64,000 bases of DNA from NCBI GenBank assembly GCA_949130485.1, contig OX422191.1, positions 5,333,754 through 5,397,753 on the forward strand, written 5' to 3'. The translations under genes were made by a program, and so were the position numbers. The notes under the pieces were generated by a model, which was not told the origin of the DNA, searched no databases, and saw only the letters and a list, made by a program, of their open reading frames with translations. Origin of the DNA: Agelas oroides. Its lineage: Eukaryota; Porifera; Demospongiae; Agelasida; Agelasidae. Positions 22,101-34,100 of this stretch are shown here, one piece after another; the first letter of the stretch is position 1, and each line of letters starts with the position of its first letter.

Positions 22101-25100
22101 CAGCTAGAGTATATAACCGAGATTTCTTAGCTGTATAGTAACCCTCGTGGCGCGTAGTGGCTTCAGCCATACCACCAAATAACCTCGGCTCCGCCTCGGT
22201 CTTTTAGTGGTATGGCTTCAGCCACTACGCACCACTCGGGTTACTATACAGCTAAGAAACCTTGGTTACATACTCGAACTAATACTAACTGTACATTGTG
22301 CTGACATGCTACTACGTTATTGTTTGTACACACTGCTCCCACTGTAGTCCCAAATTAAAACTTTGTAAGTATACAGATAAGGCCCAAACTCTTTGTGCAA
22401 AATGTTTTTAAAAATTTTTAAAATATTCGTTTTCAATAACTGAGGTCAAAGTTCGATAATATAGCTTTTGGTCTCTAATTAAATTAAAAATATCAAATTA
22501 TATACCAAATAAAAGGGCATTACAAGTGTTTTCCGAAAATTCCATTTACAACTTCATACATCAAACACATCAAAAGATATGGGCATTTGGAGTCATGGCA
22601 TGTTGTCCAAAAACGACCACCTGGCTTCAAGACTAAACTAGCTGTAGTTCAAAAACTATTAGACCTAGACAGCTGAAACTTAGTGTGAAATAGTTTCTCA
22701 ATAGACCTAACAAGCTCACTAAGTTTCAGCAAAATCGGAAGAGGTCAGTTTTTTTTGTGTGATTTGACATGGAGTATACGCACTACCTTTAAGCTACAAT
22801 GGAATGGGGTGAGATATAAGTACACAGTCCAACTCTTAACACTACAGAGGTCTTCAGAGAAGACATACCCCACGCACTAATTCAATTCAGCAAAATTTTG
22901 TGTTTGCATGTGTGCCCATGAAACGGTTACATCGTCACCAACATTCTTATATCAATGGTATACAGCTTTGAATGTGGCATTTCCTATATAAAATTTGAAC
23001 AAAGACATCATCATCACCATTCTTATAGAGTAATATACGTTTTTTAGCGTGCACCTTTTCTTTGACTGAGCTTCCCTCAGTTTCCTCAATCTGCAACCTG
23101 GACTTATACTCATTCCTGAGTTTCCACTATATTTAAGGAAATGCTTTCTATTTTTGCTAAGGTCTGTGCTTTTATACACATGGTATACATGTAAGTGCTG
23201 CATTGTTAGCTTCTGGATGGCCACTTGGTTTGTCTGGACACTTGTCAAGTCCACATATGCCTGGACTCCACCATATCCAGGTTGTTGACCATATTAAAAT
23301 GGTGTAGAAAAGAGCTGTACAAGTGGCAGATAAACCCTTTAACCCCGATAGCGCCCATATGCACCCGAGTTAGCTTCCGGCTATTTATTGCCACAGCTGC
23401 GTGTTTTTGAGTTAGTATATAGTTATTATAAGCCGCAGGAAGTCGATTGAAGCATATAATAAGCCGGGGTGTCCCATAGGGACTTTCCCCGGAAATCACG
23501 TTCGAAGTTTGCCTACCAATTGTGTTGAACTTAGCACTGTCACAGAACAGCTTGTATCCCACGTGCAACTGGTTCTACAGAATTGTTTCTAGCTAATCAT
23601 CTAAACAACAATGAAAACGTACCTTCGCTGGAAGTTTGGCCACGGATTTCCAGTCATTTCTAATGGATAGCAAGTCCCCACTTTTCCTCCATTGTAGCTT
23701 AGTTGAACTTCACTGTCAACTCGTATGACTACTTCCTGAGTAAAGCAGGTTTGTTTTTGATTAAGCTAAGCCTAACTAGTTTACAAGATGTAACGCTATG
23801 AATGATTATGATACAAAATCGCCATTTTTTCAATGCTTGTCTCGTGGCTACGAGATTGATTTCTGCGCATGCGCGTCGGGGGTATAGGATTAAAGGTACA
23901 TGTACATAACTTTTCTTTTACAATTTCAATGCTACTGTCAGTTTTAGAGAACGTTTAATTCAGTCCATGAAGACAAATGGACAAAACTGATTACTTAGCC
24001 CTTGCACAGGTGCTCATGGGGTATTAAGCATACCCATTGCATGTAGAGCCAATTGAACCTAATTGACTGGCTACAATGTAGGTGTAATTCTACCTACCAA
24101 GATGCCTGTGAGGATGCTATAGTAGGATAATTGAAGCCACATAGAAGATAAATAAAGCTATATATCCAACTTCCATATATAGCTATACCTTGTTGGGTTG
24201 TTTTGGGCGATTCCATCATTAGATATATGCTTGTTTTAATGTGAAAGCTTTTTTGCATTTGGTATAAATCATACGGTATACATTTTTTCACATTTTTATG
24301 TGCTTCCACTCCCAGGGTTACAAAATACCTTCTGGCCACCTCATGATGTTATCACCTTACTGGAGCCACAGAAACCCGGAGAAGTTTTCTGAACCGGAAA
24401 GATTTAACCCTGTATGAAATTATACATACGTAGCTACATAAGAAACACGAAGTAACGATAAACCATCAGAATAAAGTACTAAGAATTAATATTACATTGG
24501 AGGTCAGAGTTGCAACAAATTGATGAACCCTTACTCCTATGTGCTAGCCAGCATGAATTGACACCTCACAAATGAGATAAGTATAGAGAGACAAAGACTT
24601 GTCTTGGTGGCATGAATACCCATGTATTGATCCCACTGCTGTGCTCTTATCTAGTTGTGACATTCTAATCATGTAATAACCAATCAACACAAGTGTACAT
24701 GCTCTACAATTACTAATCTTGTGCTATGAGACTCAACAATAAATACAAGCATTGGATCAGGCAACAAATGTGTGTGCAAGTTGAGTATCATGGCTACGTA
24801 TATGCTATCAGTAATTACTTAATTAAAAAACTATGCTGGCCTCATTTCTAAGCCATAGCATAGGACTCTAATGTGGCTTGGCTAATGACAGGAGCTTGGG
24901 TTGATCTACATCTACTTCATAGCGGGAAAATTTGGTGAGCTAGGGTTTCAATTTGGCGATTTGTGGTTAAACCGCCAAACTAAAAACTCACCAACATTAT
25001 ATTCCTAGCCTGCAACCATGCAGCTACACAGTACAGCCGGCCAGCCAGTTTGCCACACGTGTACACACGCGCGTACCATTTCTCACGATCGATCGATCAT

Positions 25101-28100
25101 AGCTCAGGTAGCTAGCTAGAGAGAAAAGTGGGGCTGTCATGGGGATATATAAGTATTTTGCTAGGAAAGACGGATTCATGCTACCTACCATACACACATG
25201 TGGAGACTCATCTCAAAGTGGGAAGTCAACAAGGCTAAAGACGGTATGAAAGCAGGTTCTTGATACTGCGAGCCAACGCAGGTTCGCACCACATAGAAAA
25301 TACGATTGCTCATTGGAACATCGATCGCAGATAGGCAAATAACAGGCTGCAACACATTTCTTGAAGCTACTCTGTACACGTGCACAGTATATGCACGTAT
25401 CGCACCACCGCGCCGCATGCCATACGCTGCGTCATAAGTTTTAGCGCCAAATTAAAACATTGACATTTTGGACCATTTCGCCAAATTTAATACCCACCAA
25501 ATTTCCTGCTATACACTATGTGACAAATCCTGCGATTAGTTACAACGAAGCACTGCATGCTCTAATCTAAAACGAACAAACTTCACTAGAGTAGCACAAG
25601 ATTAGATAAAATTTGCTGCAAATCAGGGCCTTGTAATTTGATAAAAGACTCTGCTTAAGAGTTAATGGGTCATGTAGCATACAGTGGGAATAATGCATCT
25701 CCACTCTGTGAAATTGAAGGCATTCACTTCCCAATGTTCTGTGCTGCTGTTCCATTATTCCCTCCTGCATGGTACAGTTATGTTTCCACATCACAGTTAC
25801 AGATATGTATCTGACAATATGTCCTCACCAACCTGTCTTACCCATTCAGTTCTTAGAGAAGTTTTTGAGTTTTTGTGAAATGAACTAAAGTCATGTTGTG
25901 AGGTCACAACTCCAATACAGTTTTGTGCTGGTGGCTGATTAATTATAGTCATGGGATTTGTTTATGTGTGTACTAAATTATGAAAGTGGTGACAACTTTG
26001 TCAATACAAATGTAGCTCATTTGAAATCACTTCATTTTAATCAATTTTCGAACAACAATTGTTGCCATACACACTGTAGATATGTACTTTGCTTTTTTTT
26101 TCATGCACTGGGCTTACTTATTTAGAAGATTTGTACATGCTGTTTGGTTTGTCTTTTGTCCACTGTAGGACAGGTGGCTGGAGTGTGACCTTGAAAGAAA
26201 TCAGTTCCTTGATGGCTTTGTTGGATTTGGGGGAGGCAGGTATCAGTGCCCTGGAAGGTATGACTATGAGCTGTATTGCCTATTTTGGTGATGATGCCTT
26301 GAAGCACAACTTGATGACGTTTAATAGTTGTTGTATTATTGAGCTCAGTTAATGGTCACTCATGCAAAGGCTGCATGGCAGTGCCATTTATGTTATTATA
26401 ACCAGCAAGACCTACCAGTTATGATAGTTAGAATAAGTCATGCAGCTGTTCCAGGCTACTCTGATATAGGGTAAAGTACTCTCAGGGTAATTTGGGGGCT
26501 GCCGGTGTAACTCAAGCATTCTGGGGAGCTCAAACATGTGGGTGCTGGAAGGTAAATGAGGCCTGGTATGGACTGACGTAGACTATCAAGCCAGACACCC
26601 TCCAGAAAAGTGAGAGCTAGAAGATCTAATATAACCTGTTACCTAGGCAACATATAAGAATGTTGCTCATATCTCTCTTCTACAGAGATGTTGCCTAGGT
26701 AACAGGTTATATAATAGTTATATCCCTCCCTGGGGTGTGGTCTTGCACATTGGTGTCCCGACACCAATGTGTAAAACGACCACCCCCCAGGGAGGGATAT
26801 AACTATTACGCAGATGTTATTAGTATTCATTGTTCACAGCTTGTTTAATCTGCAACCTTAAAACTGCACCAGGATTAGTCCTACATACTGAAGCCAAGGT
26901 GTTGCTACTGTCTCAAAATTGAACAGTAAGATCTGATTGGTCAGGAATTCATGAATACTAATAACATCTGCTAGACCCTCTCTCACTTTTCTGAGAGAGG
27001 GTTCTGGCTTGATAGACTATAGCCTCGTACCCAGGCCATTAATTAGGAAAAACGGCCTGGCAACTTAACCGAGTTCAAACTACTGCCCTGGGGTTGGCAG
27101 TACCAATCAGATTTCAGAACGCTTCATATGACAGTTGTAGAATTTCAATTGCATCATAAATACATCACAGTATAGCACAGTACAGTCCTGTGGTACGCTA
27201 GTGCTTGGAATGACGGTTTTGTTCGAACTCCTTCTACTGACTTGTTTGCAAGTACTACAGTATCTGCGGACAACACGGTTTCTTTACAAGCAGGGACCTG
27301 TTCGAGAGTAGCAGTATGATACTAGTTAGTACTTACTGTTAGTCGGGCAAATCGACATCACTGAGCGAGAGCGAGTCTACTGCAAGCGGTATATCCTACA
27401 GATGACAAGACAGAAACCATCCAATATAAGCCTGTAACGAGTCTTGCTGGCAACAACGTGCTTGCACATTACGAACAGTCACGTGGCTTCTATCAAATAT
27501 CACATGCATTATCCAATATTCATGGCTTGTACGGGTGCAGCTGTAATCTTTTTGACGTCATATCCGTATACAGTTTGAACCCGCATAAGTTGCCAGGCCG
27601 TTTCTCCTACGAACGGCCTAGGTACGAGGCTAGATAGACTAGGACTGACACAATGGGTGACTCTGCACAACATTTAGGCAAGCAGTTTTTGCAAACAGAT
27701 GTGGTTACACTGATGATGCTGCAGAAATTAACTCCGAAATGATCATGTCTAAGCAGAAAGCATAACGCTGGGAATATATGCAGGAAATCAAGAAAAAGAA
27801 GGAAAGAAGTTGCATAATCACTTGAAAATACAGTGTTTTCTAAAATGACAGCAATGAATGAAAACAATGATGCTAGTTCTAGTTTACTGCCTGTTCTTTG
27901 CCAGTTGAAAGCCCCAAACCCCTCAGAACTTGCAGGAACACAGAAGAAACAATTTCACAACAATGGAGAATCCACATAGTGTCATATATGCCATTGGTAA
28001 CTTAGAATCAAACCCAAAGCTCCTAGCTTGGGCTACCAATATTCTACAACCACACAATACAGTATTGGGCAAGGGGGCTGGTGAATGGTTGTTGGGCCTA

Positions 28101-31100
28101 CCACATATTCAGTAGTTACTGACCTGAAAGAATTTTAAGGTGCCATTCACTTGGTATAATTTTCAAGAGATAGTGTTCCTTTTTGCTACAATTGCAACCT
28201 CATCAAAGAACTTATTATCTTGTTTATTGATGTATTTACAATTAACTATCGTCGGCCTCTTGTCATAAATGCCTTTCATACCCATTGTGGTTACCATTGT
28301 TGGTGGTGTACCGGGAGGCAGGTGCATGCTTTGGCACCATAATCCCATTCCCTGGCTGAGAGCCTGGGAACGAGGTTACTTGGTGTCAGTGCCTGAACAT
28401 TGGAATGTACCCTCTAATGGATTGGGGTCCTGTTAAGACCAAGTAGGAATCCTACTTCTGGTATTAACTCCTCCAATGGAAGCCCTTGGTGCTTCCCTCC
28501 CCAATCCGAAGGTCCTCACACTCCCAGTACCCATTGAAAGTTGTCTGACTGTGTCTTGAAGGTTATTGTACTTGCTTGTGCCAACATGCATTTATTGGGG
28601 TGCTTATAATAATGATATATGCAATATTGAGTGCGAATAGCTGACAATAGGTATGAGTTTGTTGAGATGGTCTGCTGGAAGTCCTTCACTGGGTGGGGTT
28701 TGTTGACGACAGTATGCCAGCTACCTTTGTAAGGAATTCCTTTGGTGGCTGGATATATGAGAGGTATGTTGTGCTTCTCCATCTTCCCATTTTCTGTATC
28801 ACTGAGTCTTCAATACCATGCTGTGCGGCTGTGGTGGCTGCGCCATTTCTGAAACTATGACCGGCGTATTTGGAGGCATTGATGCCAATCTGTGTGTTAA
28901 AGCCTCTCTGAACTTAAGGATAAAGCGTGTCTTTGTACGGGGTACTCCATTTTCCAGTTGGAATAGTGGTCCTGGTGTGGCCCCTCTTATGGCAAGGTAG
29001 GCTAGAACTGCGCTGACTGGGCATAGTTGGTCTCTTGTTCTGCCTACAATTACTGTTGTGCCTTTGCAATCCCTGTCTGTCTTTGATGTTTTCAGGTGTA
29101 CTTGCAGCATTGTTGGGTTAGTATGGCTGTCTGTTGCTATGTCTCCTGGGGACAGGTGGATTGAGTAGTCATACACCTTGTCATTAGGAATTGTGAGTTC
29201 TCCCATCCTGAAGAATCCAAAAAGCATAGCGTGCTCGCAGCCCACGAGTATTGTCTGGTACTCGTGACGATTTGGCTGCCATAGTGTGTAGATCCGTCTC
29301 AGTATATCTGGAGTGATTGGAAGGCGGGTGTGTGTCTCTTTTGTTTTGAGGGCTGATACGCGTGTAATTCCGTTGCTCACGATCTTTAATTTTTGAATTT
29401 TTGCTCTATCTGGTTCTGGGACATTGCTTGCTATGTGGTAGTGTCGTAAGGCTGAAAGATAGACCTTTATCGTCGCTGGAGAGAGATTGCGTTTAGCAAG
29501 GTAGACAACGTAGTAGCAGAGCATTTGCTGATTCACTGGTAAGGGGTTGGATATGTTGAACTCGGTACAGAATTGGATGAATTTTTTCCTCCCGGCCTCA
29601 TAAGTCTTCCGAGTTGACGCTGCTAGACCTTCTCTAAAATAGAAGTGAACAAGGCTGTCCAGTTCTGCGAGGTCCAGTCGGGCTGTTGGTGAATGAGTAG
29701 CTCCAGTAGCTCCTGCGGAACTGAGGTCGGGGCTCTGCATGCGCCAGGTACCTTGGAAAGGAAAAGAGTAGCGTGATTACGTGAAATAGCATCTGCTAGC
29801 TCATTGTGCGTGCCCGGGATATGTTCCGCTACCAGTGTAAACCTGAAGTGCGCCTCTATGAAGAATAAGCAGCGGAGCATGTGCATGAGGGTTTCATCTT
29901 TGCAACTGCGGCGCTTTACGACATGTACTGCGGACTCGTTATCTGATTTGGCGAGGATGTGTTTTCCTCTCCAGTCATGGCCCCATACTACGCATGAGGC
30001 AATGATTGGTATCATTTCTTTTACCGCAATGGACTGGGAGAGTAGCACTGTACTGTCGCTCCATGGTATTTGGAGCCAGTGATTATCGCAGAAGGCACCG
30101 CAACCCCATGACCCGGAGGCGTCTGAGGTTACTATGTATTCTGGTCTTTTGTTGATGAGAGTAGGCATCATCGCCACCCCGTTCCACTGGGTGAAAAAGA
30201 GGCGCCACTATGCTAGGTCTGAGTGGAACGACTTGTTTAGCCTGGTCGGTCTGTCTCGCCGGTGAACAGACTTACAAAGATCGATCATTCGTCTCGTAAA
30301 AGACCTGCCGGGTTTTACGACAGTGCTTGCGTGATGTAGTTGACCAATTAGGGACTCTAAGTCCCTTTTTGTACACCACCGTTTGGGGGACCACTCTTCA
30401 ATGAGCGACTTGAGCCTTTGTAATTTTTCTTCTGGGAGGCACAGCTCCATCTGCAGTGTGTCGAGTGTGATGCCTAAGAATGTGATTATGCATGCCGGTC
30501 CTTCGATCTTGTCTGTTGCCAGCGGTATGCCCAGGAGGTCTGACAAGGCCAGCATGATATCTAGTGCTGCTGCGCATTTTGTAGTTGCAGGTGGGCCAAT
30601 TGTAATAAAATCGTCTAGGTAGTGCCAAACCCATTCGACGCCGTGCTGTTTGATTATAAATTCGAATGCGTCTGCGAGTGCTGTGAAGATTTTGGGGGCA
30701 GATCTTAGGCCAAATGGGAGTGCCCCGTCCACATATAATTGCCCCTTCCAGCGTGTTGCTAATAGGTGCCTGTCTACTGGGTGAACCGGCACAATACGGT
30801 AGGCGCTTTTTATATCGATTTTTGCCATCATGGTGCCCGAGCCCGCCTGACAGATACCTTTCACAACGTCGTCCACTCTTGTGTAGGAGAGTGAGCACAG
30901 CTCTGTAGCGATCCCGTCATTGATGCTTTTGCCTTCTGGGGACGACAAGTCAACGATGATTCGGAATTTTCCTTGTTGGTGCTTCTTCTCTATTACGCCA
31001 AAGCTGCTGACATGTACTGGTGGGCTGAGTTCGTCAGTCTGAAATGGTCCTAGTATTCTGCCGGAGGCTACTTCCTGGTCCAGGTTTTGCTGTAGAACCT

Positions 31101-34100
31101 CTGGGTGCGCGGATGCTGATGGCAAGTTGCTGCAGGCCGATTTGCGCTCTCTTGACCAGTCGTAGCCTATTCTGAATCCGGCAGTCATGCCTTTCAGCAG
31201 GTATCGGGCAAGTGCTTGATCTGGGTGAGCCTGTAAGCATTGAGCCCAGATATCCACATTGAGAGGTGTGCGGATTAGACTGAGTTTAAGGTCGTGCCGT
31301 TCGTGGCTGCTCCTGCATGCTTCTAGTGCCAGTAGGTCGGCAGTGTATGGGTATGCCGGATTTCTCCCAGCTATGTAGGTGTGTGCGTGTGTGCATACGT
31401 GTAGTAGGTATATGTGGATTTGTAAAGCCGACCCCACTATCCCCATGCCCGTTATTCGTGATCTATACCGTGTACCAGTCGGCTGCTAGACGCCGATAGG
31501 TCATTCGGCCTAGGCGTCGAACGTACAGGTACGTACACCCACCGTGCTCGTTGCGTGTACACTCCCGCTTAAATGCAGATGAGGCAGAAGGGCATTATGA
31601 TTAGGTACGATTTATAAGTTATGAAGTCCCTGTCACGTCCCAGTGTAAACCGAGACGGAAAGAAACAAGAAAAGGTGGGGCCCAAATAATTTATCTAGTT
31701 ATTAATAGCTTTGATTGGAGAACATGCTTGGGAAGTGGTGATACAATTACAGTGATGTGATCATGGGAGTTTGATGGGAGATAACTGGTTGTATAGTGAT
31801 AGAGTTATTGAAGTGAACCAAGGAGTATTATTGAGAGAGCTTGTTACCGGCCTAATAACCCATTTGGGTAAGTGGATAATGCTGTTCACTGTTCCATAGC
31901 AGTATGCTGATGCCCGGGTCCATTCATTTCCTGGTTTGAGGTGTTGGTTTCCAATTGCCAGCTGAGATGCGTTGGCATGATGCCTTAGGGTGGTTCTTGA
32001 AGCAGAGTGAGCAGATGTGCATGTACCTGCACCTTTCTCCGTAGGTGCATCGTGGACCCATGTTTGAGTTAAACAGTCCACATGGCTTTGGTTGTATAGG
32101 TGCGGCTACCCGTTTGGCTGGGGGAATCATGCTTGGAGGCTGCATTGTATGCTTGGCAGAGTAGCTTGGGCTAGTTGTAGCGCTTATGCCTAGGTCCCTT
32201 GTAAGCTGAACAAGGGGGCCATTAGCTGCTGGGCATATCATCCACTGTGTGGTCTTCACTGAGACAGTGCGAGCACTTAAGTGATGTCTTAGCTCTGCCT
32301 GTGAAGAGTGTGTTAAACAATGAGCTGTCAATCACTGCCCAATTGAGGTCCCTCTGCCTTGCGGCCCGGCGTCGGTATGCACTATCATATACAACCCAGC
32401 CCAGTCCTTCAAATTTTTTGTGGCAGCGGATGATGGTGGCCATGTATGCCATTAGGTGGGGAGTACTTTGTGGCTGTGTCTGAGATAGGACAGCCACGTA
32501 AGATGCGAAACATTGCACCCACAGTAGTATATCTGTTACGGGCTGTTTCCTACATTTGAATAAGCCTGCTAGTGATTTTTCGTGGGGCTCGTCTTCAAAC
32601 ATCCATGCTTCTGGGCGCAAGTCTGCCATGTCCACAAATTCCAGTCGTTGGATCTTACTGATAAGGCTGTCGGGAATTGGCAGCATTGCGTCCCCCATGA
32701 ACAAGCCTGTGGGCATGTTAGTTGGTGGGTCTGGTGTGGTGTTGTGCAAGGTGCTCGTTGGTGGGACCTGCGTTGGTGGTACCTGCGTTGCTGTTGCATG
32801 GATGAGTGGGGGAGGGTTGGGTAGTGCAATAATTGGTACTGTCCCCAGTTGGGAGGCTGGTGGTACGATGCCCATCTCTGGCTGGCCTATGTATGGGATA
32901 GAGTTTCTTGTAATTGGCAGCCAGTGTAACATTCTGCTAAGGATATCTCTTTTTTTTTTTTTTTGTACCATACTGTGTATATTGCTGTACCTCTGTGGTG
33001 CCCCATGTTGCTATGCGCTTGTTGGCCATGCTGCGTGCTGTTTTATGCTGCCGTGTGCTTGCTGCACGACCCATGCTGCTTAATGCTGGCCCTGCTATGT
33101 GCTGTTGTGTTTGCTGGCCCCTACTGCTTAGTGTTGGCCGTGCTATAAGCTGCTGTGTGCTTGTTAGTTCATGCTGCTTAGTGCTGGCCATGCTATATGT
33201 GCTGCTGTGCGCTTGTTGTTGGCCCCTGTTGCTTCGTGCTGGTTGTGGTATGTACTGCTGTGCTTGTTGGCCCATGCTGCTTGTTGGCCCCAGCTGCTTG
33301 TAGGCCTATGTGCTTGTAGGCCCATGTTGTTTAGTGCTGGCCATGCTATGTGCTTGTTGGCCCATGCTGCTTACTGCCTGCTGTGTTATGTGCTGCTGTG
33401 TGCTTACTGGCCCATGCTACTTAGTGCTGGCCTCGCCATGTGCTGCTATGTGTTTGTTGGCCCATGCTGCTTAGTGCCAGTCGCGCTGCGTGTTGGTTTC
33501 TTTAACACTCTGTAGTATTACGTCATGGTGTGACCCTTGACCCTTATGGTCATAATTAGTTGCCTACCATGGCCAGGATTGGCGACGCTAGGGGGGTCGT
33601 GTGTTGCTGAGCTGTGGCCCGCTCTCAAGGCTCTCTCCAGCGCCTCGATGCGGCCGAGTAGCGGCGTCGTGTCCTCGCCCTCGAGGCGGGGGTCCGTCTG
33701 CTGATAGCCGTCTCGTTTGTCCACTAGTTGACAGGTCCCGGCAGTCCCATCTCCTTCTCCCGTGTTCAAGGCCATTCTCGTCTGTCTGTGAACGACTGGA
33801 CTGCGCAGAGTCGGTTTGAGCTTAAGAGAAGAATTTTTCTTGCTGTGCCTGTGCTTCGGCTGTTGGCGCTAATATTCACTCCTTTGTGCTCATGCACAGA
33901 ACTCCTAGATTTTGGCGGGACAGCTTGTGCAGTGAGCCCCTCCCCGTTAACTGGCTTTAACTATTGTTAAACCCTATATAAAGTGTGCTAGAGTCTGTTT
34001 ATATGGTGGAAAGTTAATTAATTTTTGCCATTGAATTGCATTGAGTTGCAGGGTAACTATACACTTCAAGTTTGTACTACACTGTAATTGTGTTGCTGCA

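Larger units (their letters stand above)
28242..33775 (-). mobile_element. DIRS-type retroelement, copy 1
   Basis: Minus-strand order gag, RT, RNase H, tyrosine recombinase, with no LTRs, defines a DIRS-type element. It shares nearly continuous sequence with 57197-63300 (same orientation, 29 kb away) from TTAACTA at the left to GTCCGTCTGCTGAT at 33705. This copy extends further right into a gag first exon that copy 2 lacks. It sits antisense in the P450 intron between the two halves of the haem signature. A GCCTGGGAACGAGGTTA stretch near 28362 resembles a Mutator-MITE end but occurs in both copies. Confidence 0.88.

Noticed and set aside
28352-28380. GCCTGGGAACGAGGTTA near the DIRS 3' end as a fifth Mutator-MITE
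   Set aside because: Present identically in both DIRS copies without a partner end or 9-bp duplication, so it belongs to the DIRS sequence or is an ancient solo end.
32963-33515. Plus-strand cysteine/leucine-rich frames over the GCTGCTTAGTGCTGGCC repeats (also 62589-63110)
   Set aside because: Low-complexity translation of an intronic tandem repeat, not conserved in length between the two DIRS copies.
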